Notes: a model not told the origin generated them from the sequence alone. 64,000 nt of DNA from Deltaproteobacteria bacterium (GCA_947445035.1 CANFCK010000015.1:43770-107769), one strand, 5' to 3'; positions 35,518 through 44,623 are shown, counted from the first letter of the stretch. Numbers and translations are program-made.

Positions 35518-36585
35518 TTACAAAAGGTCTTGGATGATCCTGGGATCTGTCGCGGCCATCGCCGCCACGCTTCGGGTGATCATCCCTTGTTCCAAAAGCA
35601 CGCGGAGATGGTCTTCCAACCGTTGCATGCCGAGCGCTCGACCCGTGGACATCACATTGTGCAACTGGTGAAGTTTGTGCTCGCGGATGAGATTCCGAAC
35701 GGCATCGGTCACGACGAGGACCTCGGTCGCCAGAATCCGGCCCCGACCGTCTGCACGGGGAAGCAGCCGTTGCGAGATGACCGCGCTCAGGGTGTTGGCC
35801 AGCTGGACCTTCACCTGGCTTTGCTGAGCCGCGGGAAAGACGTCGATGATCCTGGAGATCGTGCTGGCCGCGTTGTTGGTGTGCAGCGTCGCGAGCACCA
35901 GGTGACCGGTCTCCGCTGCGGTGAGGGCGGTGGCGATGGTTTCGAGGTCTCGCATCTCGCCGATGCAGATGGCGTCGGGATCCTCGCGCAGCGCATGGCG
36001 TAAAGCGGCCGGGAAGCTGCGGGTATCGGTGTTGACCTCCAACTGGACGACCAGCGCCTTGCGGTGCTGATGGCGGTACTCGATCGGGTCTTCGATGGTG
36101 ATGATCTTGACCTGCTTGCGCTGGTTCAAGCAGTCGATCAACGCGTTGAAGGTCGTGGTCTTGCCCTGACCGGTCGGACCCGTCACCAGGATCAGGCCGG
36201 CGTCTTTGAGCACCAACTCCTTGATGACCGGCGGCAACCCCAGCTCGTCGGGGGTACGCGTCCGCCGCGGCGTCACGCGAATCGCGGCTTCGGCGATGCC
36301 ATCACGCAGATGCACGGACACCCGAAACTGGCCGAGCACCCCGTCGTTTCGGGGATCCTGGACCTCGACCGAGACCGACAACTGCCAGTCCCGGTCGAGC
36401 GCTTCGAGCTGGTGGTGCTGCAAGACGGAGCGCACCAGCGCATCGCATGTCACCTTGTCGAGGACCGGGTGGGGCAACGCGCGGACATCCCCGTGGACAC
36501 GCATCGACGGTGGCGCGCCAGCGATCAGATGAAGGTCACTCCCGCCGGCCGCCAACACTTCGGCGAGGAGCGTCACGATGTCCAT
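35518..36585 (-). CDS. pilT: PilT-type twitching-motility ATPase
   Basis: A 355-residue secretion/retraction ATPase. Walker A is GPTGQGKTTT (136-145), the Asp box is 'IITIEDPIEY', Walker B is 'ICIGEMRDLETI' (Glu210), and the His box is 'TLHTNNAASTISRI' (His235). 'GEMRDLETI' is diagnostic of PilT/PilU rather than PilB. The N-terminal PAS-like domain (1-110) begins with the usual 'GGSDLHLIAGAPP'. PilT disassembles type IV pili for twitching. It stands alone here, divergent from a lipoprotein gene, so it may be one of several PilT paralogues. Confidence 0.95.
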   Translation of the reverse strand: MDIVTLLAEVLAAGGSDLHLIAGAPPSMRVHGDVRALPHPVLDKVTCDALVRSVLQHHQLEALDRDWQLSVSVEVQDPRNDGVLGQFRVSVHLRDGIAEAAIRVTPRRTRTPDELGLPPVIKELVLKDAGLILVTGPTGQGKTTTFNALIDCLNQRKQVKIITIEDPIEYRHQHRKALVVQLEVNTDTRSFPAALRHALREDPDAICIGEMRDLETIATALTAAETGHLVLATLHTNNAASTISRIIDVFPAAQQSQVKVQLANTLSAVISQRLLPRADGRGRILATEVLVVTDAVRNLIREHKLHQLHNVMSTGRALGMQRLEDHLRVLLEQGMITRSVAAMAATDPRIIQDLL

Positions 36586-36622
36586 GTCGTCAACCTACCC
36601 GGATCCGCGGTAGGATGGGCCC

Positions 36623-38779
36623 ATGCGCTCGCTGTTGCTGCTCGGTTTTTTGGCCTGTGACTCGGCAATCCAGTCGGGGGGCGTCAAGCCCGGCGAAGGC
36701 GACGAGTGCGAGGGCAGCTGCCAGGACACCCTTACCTGCACCCAAGCCGGGATCTGCGCCGCGGACGGCGCCCCGGGAACCGCAGTTTCGGGCGACGACT
36801 GCTCGGCCACCGCCGATTGTGCATGGAGCCTGGAGTGCAGCTCCGACAACGAATGTGTTGAGGCGGATGCCGGTCAGACCGGCGGCGCGGGCGACGAGTG
36901 CGACGGCGACGATGATTGCCAGGCCGGCTTTTCGTGCGAAGACGACGCCTGCGTGGACTTGGAAATCCCCTACTGGGGGGGCGGCGTGTGCCCCGCGGAC
37001 GCGGCCGCCGACGACGAGTTCAAGGTCCTGTACCAGATTCCAGACCTCCCCACGACGGACGAGCTGGACTTCTTCAGCATGCCCTTCCCGAACAACCTGC
37101 GCCTGGACAGCGCCGGCCACCCAATCATGGACGGGTTCCCGGTGCCGGGGGAAGATTCGCCGGCCGCCGGCCGCCTGCTCGCGCTCATCGAAGGGCAGTC
37201 CTACTGGGGGCTTGACCCCGTGGTGCTCTTCCGCTTCAACAAGCCCCAGGACCTCGACACGCTCCGGGTCGGGACCACCGACGCCACCATCCACTTCGCC
37301 AGCATCGACGCCGACGCCGACGATTTTGGCGAGGTCGACGACTTTGAGTACTTCACCCGCCAGTCTCGTGACCGCTACGTGTGTCGGAACTGGTTGGCGG
37401 TCACGACGTACCCGGGGAAACAACTGCTCCCGAACCACAATTACGCGGTGTGGATCACCAAGGGCGTGACGAGTGGCGGCGACGAAGTCTTCCGCGACGA
37501 CGACTTCAAGGTGCTGATGCAGGACGAACGACCGACCGACGTCACCGATGCGCGGGCGTACGACGCCTTCGCGCCCTTTCGAGACTACGTCGACGAAAGC
37601 GGCCTGAGTCGTGGCGAAGTGGTCGCGGCCACCGTGTTTTCCACCGGGGACCCCGCCCGCGACCTGCGCTACACCCGCGAGGTCGTCGAAACCGAGACCA
37701 CCGTGGTGAGTGTAGACGCGCTCGACGTGTGCGGCGCCTCCCCCTGTGAACGCGCCTGCATCGGCGCTTCAGGGCTGGCGGAGATGCACGCCAAGGTGAG
37801 CATCCTCGACTTTTCGGCCTCGGGAACCGTCGAGTACAACGGCGCCTTCCGCCCGGTGGTTCAGGACAACGACTCCGTCTGTGCGGTCATCACGCTCCCG
37901 GAAGGCGCCGCTCCCGAAGCCGGTTGGCCCGTCGCCCTGTGGCTCGGAGACCTCGGTGGTGATGCCCAGGACGCGGTTCGCAACGGCATTGCAGAGGCAT
38001 TCGCACAAGAAGGTGTCGCGACGATGGCCATCGACCTGCCGCAGCACGGGGATCGAGCGGGCGAGGACGGACCGTTGGCGGCCTGGTTCGCGGTCGAGCA
38101 GCCCGACATCTGGCGCTCCACCCTTTTTCAGGCCTTCGCGGACGGGCTGGTGCTGCAACGCCTCGCCGGCGACCCGCTTTTGGGCCTGGACCCCGCCGAC
38201 GTGTGGGTCGTCGGGGAAGGCGTCGGTGCCGATGCCGGGCTGCCGATTCTGGCGTGGGGAAAGGAGCTGCGCGGGGGTGTCCTCGGGAATCCTGGTGGGA
38301 TGGCGGGCGAGCTAGCCACGGTGCGGGGCGCTCCGTACGACCTCGAACATGCGCTGCAACGCGCGGTCGCCGACACCAACCTGAGTCGTTTCCACCCGCT
38401 CGTGGGCCTCTTGCAGCAATGGATGGGGCCGCTCGACCCCATGGCCAGCGGTCAGGGGGTGCTCCGGGACGCCTCGACGCTGGCGAAGCATGTCCTGGTG
38501 GTGAGCGGAATCGACGACGATGAGGTGCCCGACGCCCAAAGGCATGCGGTGCTTCGTGCCATGTCCCTCCCGACGGTGGGCATCATGCATGAGGACTATA
38601 ATCAGGCAGATAGCAGTTCACCCCTCATTGAAAACGTGAGCACCGCCGACGGCAAGCGCACCGCGGGTGAGCTGCAGTTCGAAGCGGGCCACCACGCGTT
38701 GTCGGACGTTGGTGCCGACGCCGCGGCCGCCTTCGTCGGCAGCGGGGTCAGGGACGGGGCGCCGACGATTACGGAGTAG
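36623..38779 (+). CDS. Cys-rich lipoprotein with VolA/lipase-like alpha/beta-hydrolase region
   Basis: A 718-residue lipoprotein (MRSLLLLGFLACDSA, lipobox FLAC, Cys12). A Cys-rich region of about 100 residues contains paired-Cys units such as 'CSATADCAWSLECSSDNEC' and 'CDGDDDCQAGFSCEDDAC'. Next come 'PFPNNLRLD', as in the N-terminal domain of VolA-type surface lipases, and an alpha/beta-hydrolase-like C-terminal half ('GWPVALWLGDLGGDAQD', 'MAIDLPQHG', 'VWVVGEGVGADAG', 'VSGIDDDEVP', 'GHHALSD'). The nucleophile elbow reads GEGVG where GxSxG is expected, so catalysis is doubtful. ATG 36623 has AGGAT upstream. The gene is probably exported to the outer surface. Confidence 0.75.
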   Translation: MRSLLLLGFLACDSAIQSGGVKPGEGDECEGSCQDTLTCTQAGICAADGAPGTAVSGDDCSATADCAWSLECSSDNECVEADAGQTGGAGDECDGDDDCQAGFSCEDDACVDLEIPYWGGGVCPADAAADDEFKVLYQIPDLPTTDELDFFSMPFPNNLRLDSAGHPIMDGFPVPGEDSPAAGRLLALIEGQSYWGLDPVVLFRFNKPQDLDTLRVGTTDATIHFASIDADADDFGEVDDFEYFTRQSRDRYVCRNWLAVTTYPGKQLLPNHNYAVWITKGVTSGGDEVFRDDDFKVLMQDERPTDVTDARAYDAFAPFRDYVDESGLSRGEVVAATVFSTGDPARDLRYTREVVETETTVVSVDALDVCGASPCERACIGASGLAEMHAKVSILDFSASGTVEYNGAFRPVVQDNDSVCAVITLPEGAAPEAGWPVALWLGDLGGDAQDAVRNGIAEAFAQEGVATMAIDLPQHGDRAGEDGPLAAWFAVEQPDIWRSTLFQAFADGLVLQRLAGDPLLGLDPADVWVVGEGVGADAGLPILAWGKELRGGVLGNPGGMAGELATVRGAPYDLEHALQRAVADTNLSRFHPLVGLLQQWMGPLDPMASGQGVLRDASTLAKHVLVVSGIDDDEVPDAQRHAVLRAMSLPTVGIMHEDYNQADSSSPLIENVSTADGKRTAGELQFEAGHHALSDVGADAAAAFVGSGVRDGAPTITE

Positions 38780-38886
38780 CCGTGGGCGCGCGACACGCCG
38801 GCACATCCGACGCGCCGCGCACCCCCGGCGCCGACGGGTCCGCCGCCGGCCGAGAGGCGGGCGTTTCCCCGACCGCCAGCGGACCG

Positions 38887-39273
38887 CTACCGCCCGATCC
38901 CAGCCTCCTGGACAGGCAAAAGCAGCACACCCCCCGCGATCGGCACGTCCTTGGTCGAGGCCGAGACCACGTCGGCCGCGGCTACGACCCCGTCATCATC
39001 AGCGTCGCAGCCCCATCGCAGCCCCGACGGCGCCTCTGAAAACGGTCCGGCCTGCCACGAGCCCGCCTTCGCCTCCACGCGGGCGATCGCCCGGCCATCG
39101 TTGGCGAGGAGCTCGACGCGGACGACCCCAACACACGCCCCTAGCACGCGGCCGTGGCCGATGATCGGCCCCTCGACCGGGACCAGCGCATCCCGCGCGT
39201 CGATGGCATCTTCCACCATCGTCGCCGGCGGGGTCGCCTCAGGAATGAGGCAGGCGGCGAAGAGGATGATCAG
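38887..39273 (-). CDS. Small lipoprotein, probably starting at CTG
   Basis: An ATG at 39219 gives 110 residues without any export signal. Reading further upstream in the same frame reveals LIILFAACLIPEATPP, a compact lipoprotein signal with lipobox FAAC. It begins at a CTG codon (39273-39271) that overlaps the TGA of the oxidoreductase gene as CTGA and is preceded by GGAGG about five bases away. No ATG, GTG or TTG precedes the signal in frame. I therefore infer a CTG start (128 residues). The mature part has 'WGCDADDDGVVAAADV', similar to dockerin-like or metal-binding repeats. Function is unknown. Confidence 0.6.
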   Translation of the reverse strand: MIILFAACLIPEATPPATMVEDAIDARDALVPVEGPIIGHGRVLGACVGVVRVELLANDGRAIARVEAKAGSWQAGPFSEAPSGLRWGCDADDDGVVAAADVVSASTKDVPIAGGVLLLPVQEAGIGR

Positions 39274-41306
39274 GCCCCCTCCACCCGACAGGGCAAGCCT
39301 GCCAACGCCGGGGTGCCGACGAAGGGGTCGAGACGGTCGTTGGGAATGATCGAGGCCACGTCGGTGGCGTAGCCGATGGGCAAATCAACCGTGTCCAGCC
39401 GCAGGCCGGCGTCGAGGCTGACCGTCGCGACGACCGAGCCAGCCTCGGTGACGATGCGCACCCGGTCCCCGGCGGCAAAGCCGGCATCGGGGTGGAGGGT
39501 GACCCCTGGATCCGCGGCGTCGACGGCACGATCGAAGGGGCGGAGCGCCGCATCCCGCGCCGCCGCGCCCTGCAGCCAACGATCGAAACCGGCAGGTGCC
39601 GTGGGCGGCGCCAGTCGCGACAGCGCCTCCGCGATCGCGGCCGGGAGGAGCTCGATGCGCCCGGACGGGGTGGTCAGGCGCCAGTTGGCGCGGTCGTGAT
39701 CGCCGCCCTGCCACGTTCCCGTTTCGCGGAGCGCGTCGATCGTGGTCTTGCCGCCGAGCGTCAGCGCCCGCGCTTCCCACGGCCCGAGGTCGGACTTGGC
39801 GAGCAGCGCGCCGAGTGCACGAAGATGAGGCCCATGCGCACCCCCGCGCACCGTCGGCCCGACAACCGCGAACAGGTCGGCGAGAATGCGGTCCTCGGAC
39901 CGCGCCTCCCCCGGAGGGGCAACGAGCGCGGGCGTCCAGGCCGACTCCCGATTTGGCAAGATCGCGCCGTCGTGCAGATGCAGGTCCTCGCGCTCCCAGG
40001 GGTGGGTGGCCGGCAAGACCCAGTGCGCCAACGCGGTGGTGTCATTCTCTGCCACATCGATGGCGACCAGTAGATCGAGGGAGCCGAGCGCCTTACGGAG
40101 GCGACTGCCCCCCGGCAACTCACGCGCGGGGTCGCCCATCACGGAGACCAGCGCCCGGACCTGTCCTTCGCCCGGGCGGGAAATCTCGTCGGTGAGGAGC
40201 GCGCCGGGCGCCTGAAGCAAAAGCAAGGGGTAGTTCCCCGTGCGGGTGCGCGGGGCCTTGTCGGTGGGGAGCTGGGCGGCGACCGCGTGGATGTCGAGCC
40301 CGCCCTTGGCGTCGTAGAGCCCACCAGGACGCATCAAGTTGGCGGTCAGCGCGTGCAAGACGATCGCTGCCCACGAGGCCAACGTCGCGGTTTCCGACGC
40401 CAACATCTGCGGCGACCGGTGGGCCAACGACATGGCCGAGCGGGAGAACTTCAGCGCGACGCCCGCGATTTCCTCGGGTGAAACCCCGCAGATCGGGCCG
40501 ACACGCTCGACGGGCCACAACGAGACCGCGGCCACCAGCGCGTCCCAGCCGGCGGTGAAGTCGTTGACGTACTGCTTTTCGTGCCACTTGTTCTTGATGA
40601 TGGTGTCCAAGAGGCCCAAGAGCAGAAAGACTTCGGTTCCCGGCCGAATCTGTAGGCGCACGTCGGCGCCAGCCGCCAGCGGCGTGGTGCGCGCGTCGGC
40701 GACGACAACCTTGGTGCCCTTGGTCTTTCGAGAAAAGGCAAGCTCGCCCGAGTGGGCTCTACCGGCTTGGAGCGGTCCCCACCCCTGGGCCTCCTGATTT
40801 CCACCCAGACAAAGAACATAATGGGCGCGACCGACGTCGCCTTGCAGTGCAACGGGATGGCCCAGGACGAGCTCGGCCGCGCGTACCCAGGCCCCGCCCA
40901 TGGTGGACAACGGGGAGTACAGGTTGGGGGAGCCGAGGCCGAGCGTCCACGCAAGAGTACGGGTGAGCCCGCGAGTGTGCGTGCCGACGGGGGCACCGGC
41001 GTAGGTGGCCAGCGAACGGGCTCCCGTTTGGCCGCGGATGGCTTTGAGGCGGGCGCCGATCTCGGTGATGGCGACCTCCCAGCTGACGTCTTCCCAGCCG
41101 TCGGCGACACGCCTGCGGGGGCGGAGGATGCGCCGCGGGTCTTGCGACGCGTTGGCGCTCTGAAGGCACAGGCCGCAGGTTCCGCCGCGGCCGGAGGGCA
41201 GCGTGTCGTTGGCCCGTAGCGCGGTAATCCGGCCGCCCTCGACGGTGGCCACCAGGGGGACCATGCACTCACCGTGCCGGCACCACGTCAATCGCTCCTC
41301 GCCCAT
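39270..41306 (-). CDS. Molybdopterin-dependent oxidoreductase, atypical iron-sulfur motif
   Basis: A 678-residue protein of the DMSO reductase superfamily. It has the N-terminal cluster domain, the central bis-MGD domains ('YVLCLGGNQEAQGWGPLQAG', 'KVVVADARTTPLAAGADVRLQIRPGTEVFLLLGLL', 'PGEGQVRALVSVMGDPA') and the C-terminal beta-barrel ('DPGVTLHPDAGFAAGDRVRIVTEAGSVVATV'). The cluster Cys pattern is Cys9-x4-Cys14 then Cys44-x2-Cys47, with His11 between, rather than the usual Cx2Cx3C...C. No TAT signal is visible, so it is probably cytoplasmic. ATG 41306 follows GGAGGG. The substrate is unknown; no electron-transfer subunit is adjacent. Confidence 0.85.
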   Translation of the reverse strand: MGEERLTWCRHGECMVPLVATVEGGRITALRANDTLPSGRGGTCGLCLQSANASQDPRRILRPRRRVADGWEDVSWEVAITEIGARLKAIRGQTGARSLATYAGAPVGTHTRGLTRTLAWTLGLGSPNLYSPLSTMGGAWVRAAELVLGHPVALQGDVGRAHYVLCLGGNQEAQGWGPLQAGRAHSGELAFSRKTKGTKVVVADARTTPLAAGADVRLQIRPGTEVFLLLGLLDTIIKNKWHEKQYVNDFTAGWDALVAAVSLWPVERVGPICGVSPEEIAGVALKFSRSAMSLAHRSPQMLASETATLASWAAIVLHALTANLMRPGGLYDAKGGLDIHAVAAQLPTDKAPRTRTGNYPLLLLQAPGALLTDEISRPGEGQVRALVSVMGDPARELPGGSRLRKALGSLDLLVAIDVAENDTTALAHWVLPATHPWEREDLHLHDGAILPNRESAWTPALVAPPGEARSEDRILADLFAVVGPTVRGGAHGPHLRALGALLAKSDLGPWEARALTLGGKTTIDALRETGTWQGGDHDRANWRLTTPSGRIELLPAAIAEALSRLAPPTAPAGFDRWLQGAAARDAALRPFDRAVDAADPGVTLHPDAGFAAGDRVRIVTEAGSVVATVSLDAGLRLDTVDLPIGYATDVASIIPNDRLDPFVGTPALAGLPCRVEGA

Positions 41307-41325
41307 CCGCCCTCCGCGACGCGCC

Positions 41326-42102
41326 TTATCTCACCAGTCCGGGGAGCACGGCGCGGAGAAGTCGCATCGTGTGAGGCAGATGACGTGACTGCGCCAGCAA
41401 TGACTCGACGGCGGCGCGTGAACGCAGGTGCGGCACCAGCCTGGCGACGAGCATGTCCGGCTCGGGGCTCCACGCGGCGGCGAGGTGCGCGACGACTTGC
41501 GCGCGGGGGTCGGTGTTGAGCGCGAGCGCGGCGGCGCGCGCGGCGACGTTGGGATCCACCGGAAGCAGCGCCGCGGCCGGCTCGGGACGCCCCGTCGCTT
41601 CCGCCGCTGCCACGAGCCCCTCGATGTGCCCGGCCTCGGCATGGGCGACGCAGCTTTGGGCGAAGCTGGGGCGCCCCGATGCCGCGATGAGGTGGAGGCG
41701 GCCCGCAACCGGGCCCTCCACCTTGCGCGACAGCTTGACCAGCCAGCCCGCAGCCGGATGCCGCTCGGCCGCCACCTGCAGCACGTCCACCGCCGCCTCG
41801 CCGGCAAGCTCCGCAAGCCGGGGGAAACACCCCCTCGGCGTAAGCTGCCGCTCCAATATCTCCACATGGACGAGCGCCGCCCGGACGTGGACTGGACCGC
41901 CCGGCGCGCGCGCGCCGCACGCCACCTCCACCAATGCGATCGGCGCCGTCGTCGCGAGCATCGCGAAGAGCTCCGTCGGATCGGTGAGCTGGTGAGCCGA
42001 GCGCACGATTTCGTCGAGTTCGTCGCGCGCGGTGCGCACCAGCGGCGACGCGGGCGGTGCCTTGGGCTGGGTGGGCTCGTCGTCGAAGGGGTCGCCGCTC
42101 AT
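41326..42102 (-). CDS. Helical (HEAT-like) protein of unknown function
   Basis: A 258-residue protein that appears almost entirely helical, with an acidic/Pro-rich N-terminus (MSGDPFDDEPTQPKAPP). Repeated Ala/Leu helices ('PTELFAMLATTAPIALVEVA', 'LAELAGEAAVDVLQVAAERHP', 'PNVAARAAALALNTDPRAQVVAHLAAAW') have the look of HEAT or ARM repeats. No catalytic motif is visible. ATG 42102 overlaps the upstream stop (ATGA). It lies between a thiolase-linked unknown gene and the molybdopterin oxidoreductase in one operon. Confidence 0.6.
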   Translation of the reverse strand: MSGDPFDDEPTQPKAPPASPLVRTARDELDEIVRSAHQLTDPTELFAMLATTAPIALVEVACGARAPGGPVHVRAALVHVEILERQLTPRGCFPRLAELAGEAAVDVLQVAAERHPAAGWLVKLSRKVEGPVAGRLHLIAASGRPSFAQSCVAHAEAGHIEGLVAAAEATGRPEPAAALLPVDPNVAARAAALALNTDPRAQVVAHLAAAWSPEPDMLVARLVPHLRSRAAVESLLAQSRHLPHTMRLLRAVLPGLVR

Positions 42103-42602
42103 CGGGGGCTCCGGACGCCGCACAGCGTCGTGAGCGTCTCCGCACGCCACGCGAGGCCCACCGGCACGCCGACCCAGTCGGTCACGGGTTCTTCGGGGTG
42201 GAAGTAGCCGGGACGATCGCGAACGCCGGGCTCATCGCAGAGCGGATGGCCGGCGGGCACCGCGACCTTGCTGTCGGCCCGAACCTCACCGAGGCCGCAG
42301 GCTGCGACGACTACGCCGTCGGCGTCGCTGGCCACCAAAAGGGCGCTGAGGTCGGCCGCACCGAGCGCACGAAGCGCCGCCCAAGCGGCGTCGACGAGGG
42401 CGAAACGGTCCGCCGCAACCGCGGACGCAAGCCCCGCGAGCGCGTCACGAGCAGCCTCCGCGGCCTCCCACGCCTCGCCCGGCGCATGTGCGCCCCGAAC
42501 CCGCCCCGCCCAGGCGATCGTGGCGCCGCCAGCCGCCGTCCGCCCGCGGAAGTGCCCGGCGAAGGGCGTCCGGCCCGGCGTGCCGACGAGGAGCGCACGC
42601 AT
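42099..42602 (-). CDS. Protein of unknown function, about 167 residues
   Basis: A 167-residue soluble protein. The stretch 'ADLSALLVASDADGVVVAACGLGEV' has the strand-turn-strand look of PP2C-type phosphatases, but the metal-binding Asp motifs are not clear, so I do not assign that family. ATG 42602 begins two bases after the thiolase stop. The stop overlaps the next gene (ATGA). Function is unknown. Confidence 0.55.
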   Translation of the reverse strand: MRALLVGTPGRTPFAGHFRGRTAAGGATIAWAGRVRGAHAPGEAWEAAEAARDALAGLASAVAADRFALVDAAWAALRALGAADLSALLVASDADGVVVAACGLGEVRADSKVAVPAGHPLCDEPGVRDRPGYFHPEEPVTDWVGVPVGLAWRAETLTTLCGVRSPR

Positions 42603-42604
42603 CG

Positions 42605-43750
42605 CTAGACGTCCCGGTCGATGATCGTGGCGATCCCTTGCCCAAAGCCGATGCACATCGTCGACAGGCCGAAGCGCCCGCCGCTGGCTTCGAGGACGCC
42701 CAAAAGGGTCGCCACGAGCCGAGCGCCAGACGCCCCCAGCGGGTGCCCCAACGCGATGGCGCCGCCGTGGCGATTGGTCTTGTCGGGTTCGAGCCCCAGC
42801 GCCTGCCCGCAGCCGAGCGCCACACTGGCGAAGGCCTCGTTGATCTCGATGGCATCGAGGTCCTTGACGGAAAGCCCCGCCTGCGCGAGCGCCTTGCGCG
42901 TGGCCGGGACGGGGGCCGTCAACATGATGGTGGGGTCGCACCCCGCCGTCGCCATCGCGATGATCTTCGCGCGCGGACGCAACCCGTACTCCTTGACCGC
43001 GCGCTCGCTGGCCACCAGCACCGCCGCGGCACCATCGGTGATCTGCGAGCTCGACGCCGCGGTGACCACGCCGTCCTCACGGAACGCCGGCTTGAGCTTG
43101 GCCAGATCCGCGACGGTCGAGCCGCGGCGGATGCCGTCGTCGCGCGACACCTCGCCGATGGCGACGATCTCGCGGTCAAAGGCCCCCCCGTCCTGGGCCG
43201 CCGCGGCGCGGCGGTGCGACTCCACCGAAAAGGCATCCAGCGCGTCGCGACCGAGCTGGTATCGCTGCGCCACCAACTCCGCGCTCTGCCCCTGGGGCAC
43301 GATGGAGTAGCGCCACGTGAGCTCGGGCGACATCTCCGCCATCGCCCCATTCAGGAACATGTCGCTGCCCATCGGCACCCGGCTCATGCACTCCACCCCG
43401 CCGGCGATCACCAGGTCCTGAAACCCCGACGCGCAGCCCATCGCCGCGAAGTTGAGGGCCTGCTGCGAGCTGCCGCACATCCGGTTCACGGTGGTCCCCG
43501 TCACGTCCACCGGGAAGCCCGCGACCAGCGCCGCCATGCGCCCGATGTTGAGTCCTTGCTCCCCGACGGGGGTCACGCAGCCCATCACCACATCTTCGAT
43601 CGTGGCCGGATCGATGCCCGTGCGGGCCACAAGCGCGCGGAGCACGGCGGCGGCGAGCTCATCGGGGCGCACGCCCGAAAGCTCGCTCTTGCCCTTGGCG
43701 ACGCGTGCCAGAGGAGAGCGGACGGCGTCGACGATGTAGGCGGTACCCAT
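42605..43750 (-). CDS. Thiolase (acetyl-CoA acyltransferase/acetyltransferase)
   Basis: A 381-residue thiolase. The nucleophile Cys92 is in NRMCGSSQQAL, His336 in 'GGAIALGHPLGASGAR', and the second catalytic Cys366 in 'LSTMCIGFGQG'; 'INEAFA' completes the set. It either cleaves 3-ketoacyl-CoA in beta-oxidation or condenses acetyl-CoA. The 'GRMAALVAGFPVDVTGTTVNRMCGSS' region looks like the degradative FadA/FadI type, but the assignment is not certain. ATG 43750 is nine bases downstream of the tcdA stop. With the crotonase at 34723 it points to fatty-acid metabolism. Confidence 0.93.
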   Translation of the reverse strand: MGTAYIVDAVRSPLARVAKGKSELSGVRPDELAAAVLRALVARTGIDPATIEDVVMGCVTPVGEQGLNIGRMAALVAGFPVDVTGTTVNRMCGSSQQALNFAAMGCASGFQDLVIAGGVECMSRVPMGSDMFLNGAMAEMSPELTWRYSIVPQGQSAELVAQRYQLGRDALDAFSVESHRRAAAAQDGGAFDREIVAIGEVSRDDGIRRGSTVADLAKLKPAFREDGVVTAASSSQITDGAAAVLVASERAVKEYGLRPRAKIIAMATAGCDPTIMLTAPVPATRKALAQAGLSVKDLDAIEINEAFASVALGCGQALGLEPDKTNRHGGAIALGHPLGASGARLVATLLGVLEASGGRFGLSTMCIGFGQGIATIIDRDV

Positions 43751-43759
43751 CCGACGGGG

Positions 43760-44623
43760 CTATCCGCTGACGTCACTCGGTGCATCGCGGGTCGCCCGCG
43801 TGGACCACGAGCGCTGTTTATGCCGCCGGGGCTGGTCCGTCGGCCGGGCCCGGTCGCTGGACAGCACCGGCTTCCCCAAAAGGCGATTCACCACCGTGCC
43901 AGCCAGCGCCAAGCCAAACATCGCCGGCATCCACGAGACGGTCCCCTGGATCACGTTGCGGTGACCGCAACTGTGGTGCTCGTTCTCCCCTCCTGGGCAG
44001 ATGCAGCTGAACTCGTCGTCAACAACTTCGTCGAGGGTCGCGGGCTCCTCGTCGGTCCACACACACTCGATGCCGCTGGGAATCCCCAACCCCCGCAGCT
44101 CGTTGCGCACGACCCGCGCCAACGGATCCTTCTCGGTGCGGCTGATGTCGGTGACCCGGATGCGCGTGGGATCGAGCCGCCCGCCCGCCCCCATGGCGCT
44201 GACCACCCGCTGCCCGCGCTCCCGGCAGGCCGATAGCAGCGCGATCTTCGCGGTGACGTTGTCGATGGCATCGACCACGCAGTCGTAGCCGGGCGCCAAG
44301 AGCTCGGCGGCGTTTTCACCCTCGAAGAAACGCTGCTCGGTGACGATGGTCGCCTTGGGGTTGATGCTGCGGCAACGCTCCGCCATCAGCGCCACCTTGC
44401 TGGCGCCGACGGTGCGCCGCGTGGCGTGAAGCTGCCGATTGAGGTTGGTGAGGCAGACCTTGTCGAAGTCGACCAGCGTCAGGTGCCCGACCCCAGCGCG
44501 TACCAGCGCCTCGGCTGCGTAGCTGCCCACCCCGCCCACGCCGACGACCATGACACGGGCGGCCACAAGGCGCTGCCACCCGTCGCGACCCACCAACAGC
44601 TCGGTACGCTGAAACGGGTGCAT
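43760..44623 (-). CDS. tcdA: tRNA threonylcarbamoyladenosine dehydratase (TcdA/CsdL-type, ThiF family)
   Basis: A 287-residue E1-like enzyme. The ATP-binding 'VMVVGVGGVGSYAAEALVRAG' and 'LVDFDKVCLTNLNRQLHA' (Arg/Asn/Gln of adenylation) are followed by 'VVDAIDNVTAKIALLSACRERG'. These are characteristic of TcdA, which cyclises t6A37 in tRNA to ct6A. A C-terminal insert, 'FSCICPGGENEHHSCGHRN', places three Cys and three His in 20 residues and may bind zinc. ATG 44623 lies three bases after the preceding lipoprotein gene. Length is close to the family's 260-270. Confidence 0.88.
   Translation of the reverse strand: MHPFQRTELLVGRDGWQRLVAARVMVVGVGGVGSYAAEALVRAGVGHLTLVDFDKVCLTNLNRQLHATRRTVGASKVALMAERCRSINPKATIVTEQRFFEGENAAELLAPGYDCVVDAIDNVTAKIALLSACRERGQRVVSAMGAGGRLDPTRIRVTDISRTEKDPLARVVRNELRGLGIPSGIECVWTDEEPATLDEVVDDEFSCICPGGENEHHSCGHRNVIQGTVSWMPAMFGLALAGTVVNRLLGKPVLSSDRARPTDQPRRHKQRSWSTRATRDAPSDVSG

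Noticed and set aside
38780..38886. Possible terminator in the gap between convergent lipoprotein genes
   Set aside because: Several GC-rich short complementarities exist but none forms a clear stem followed by a T-run.
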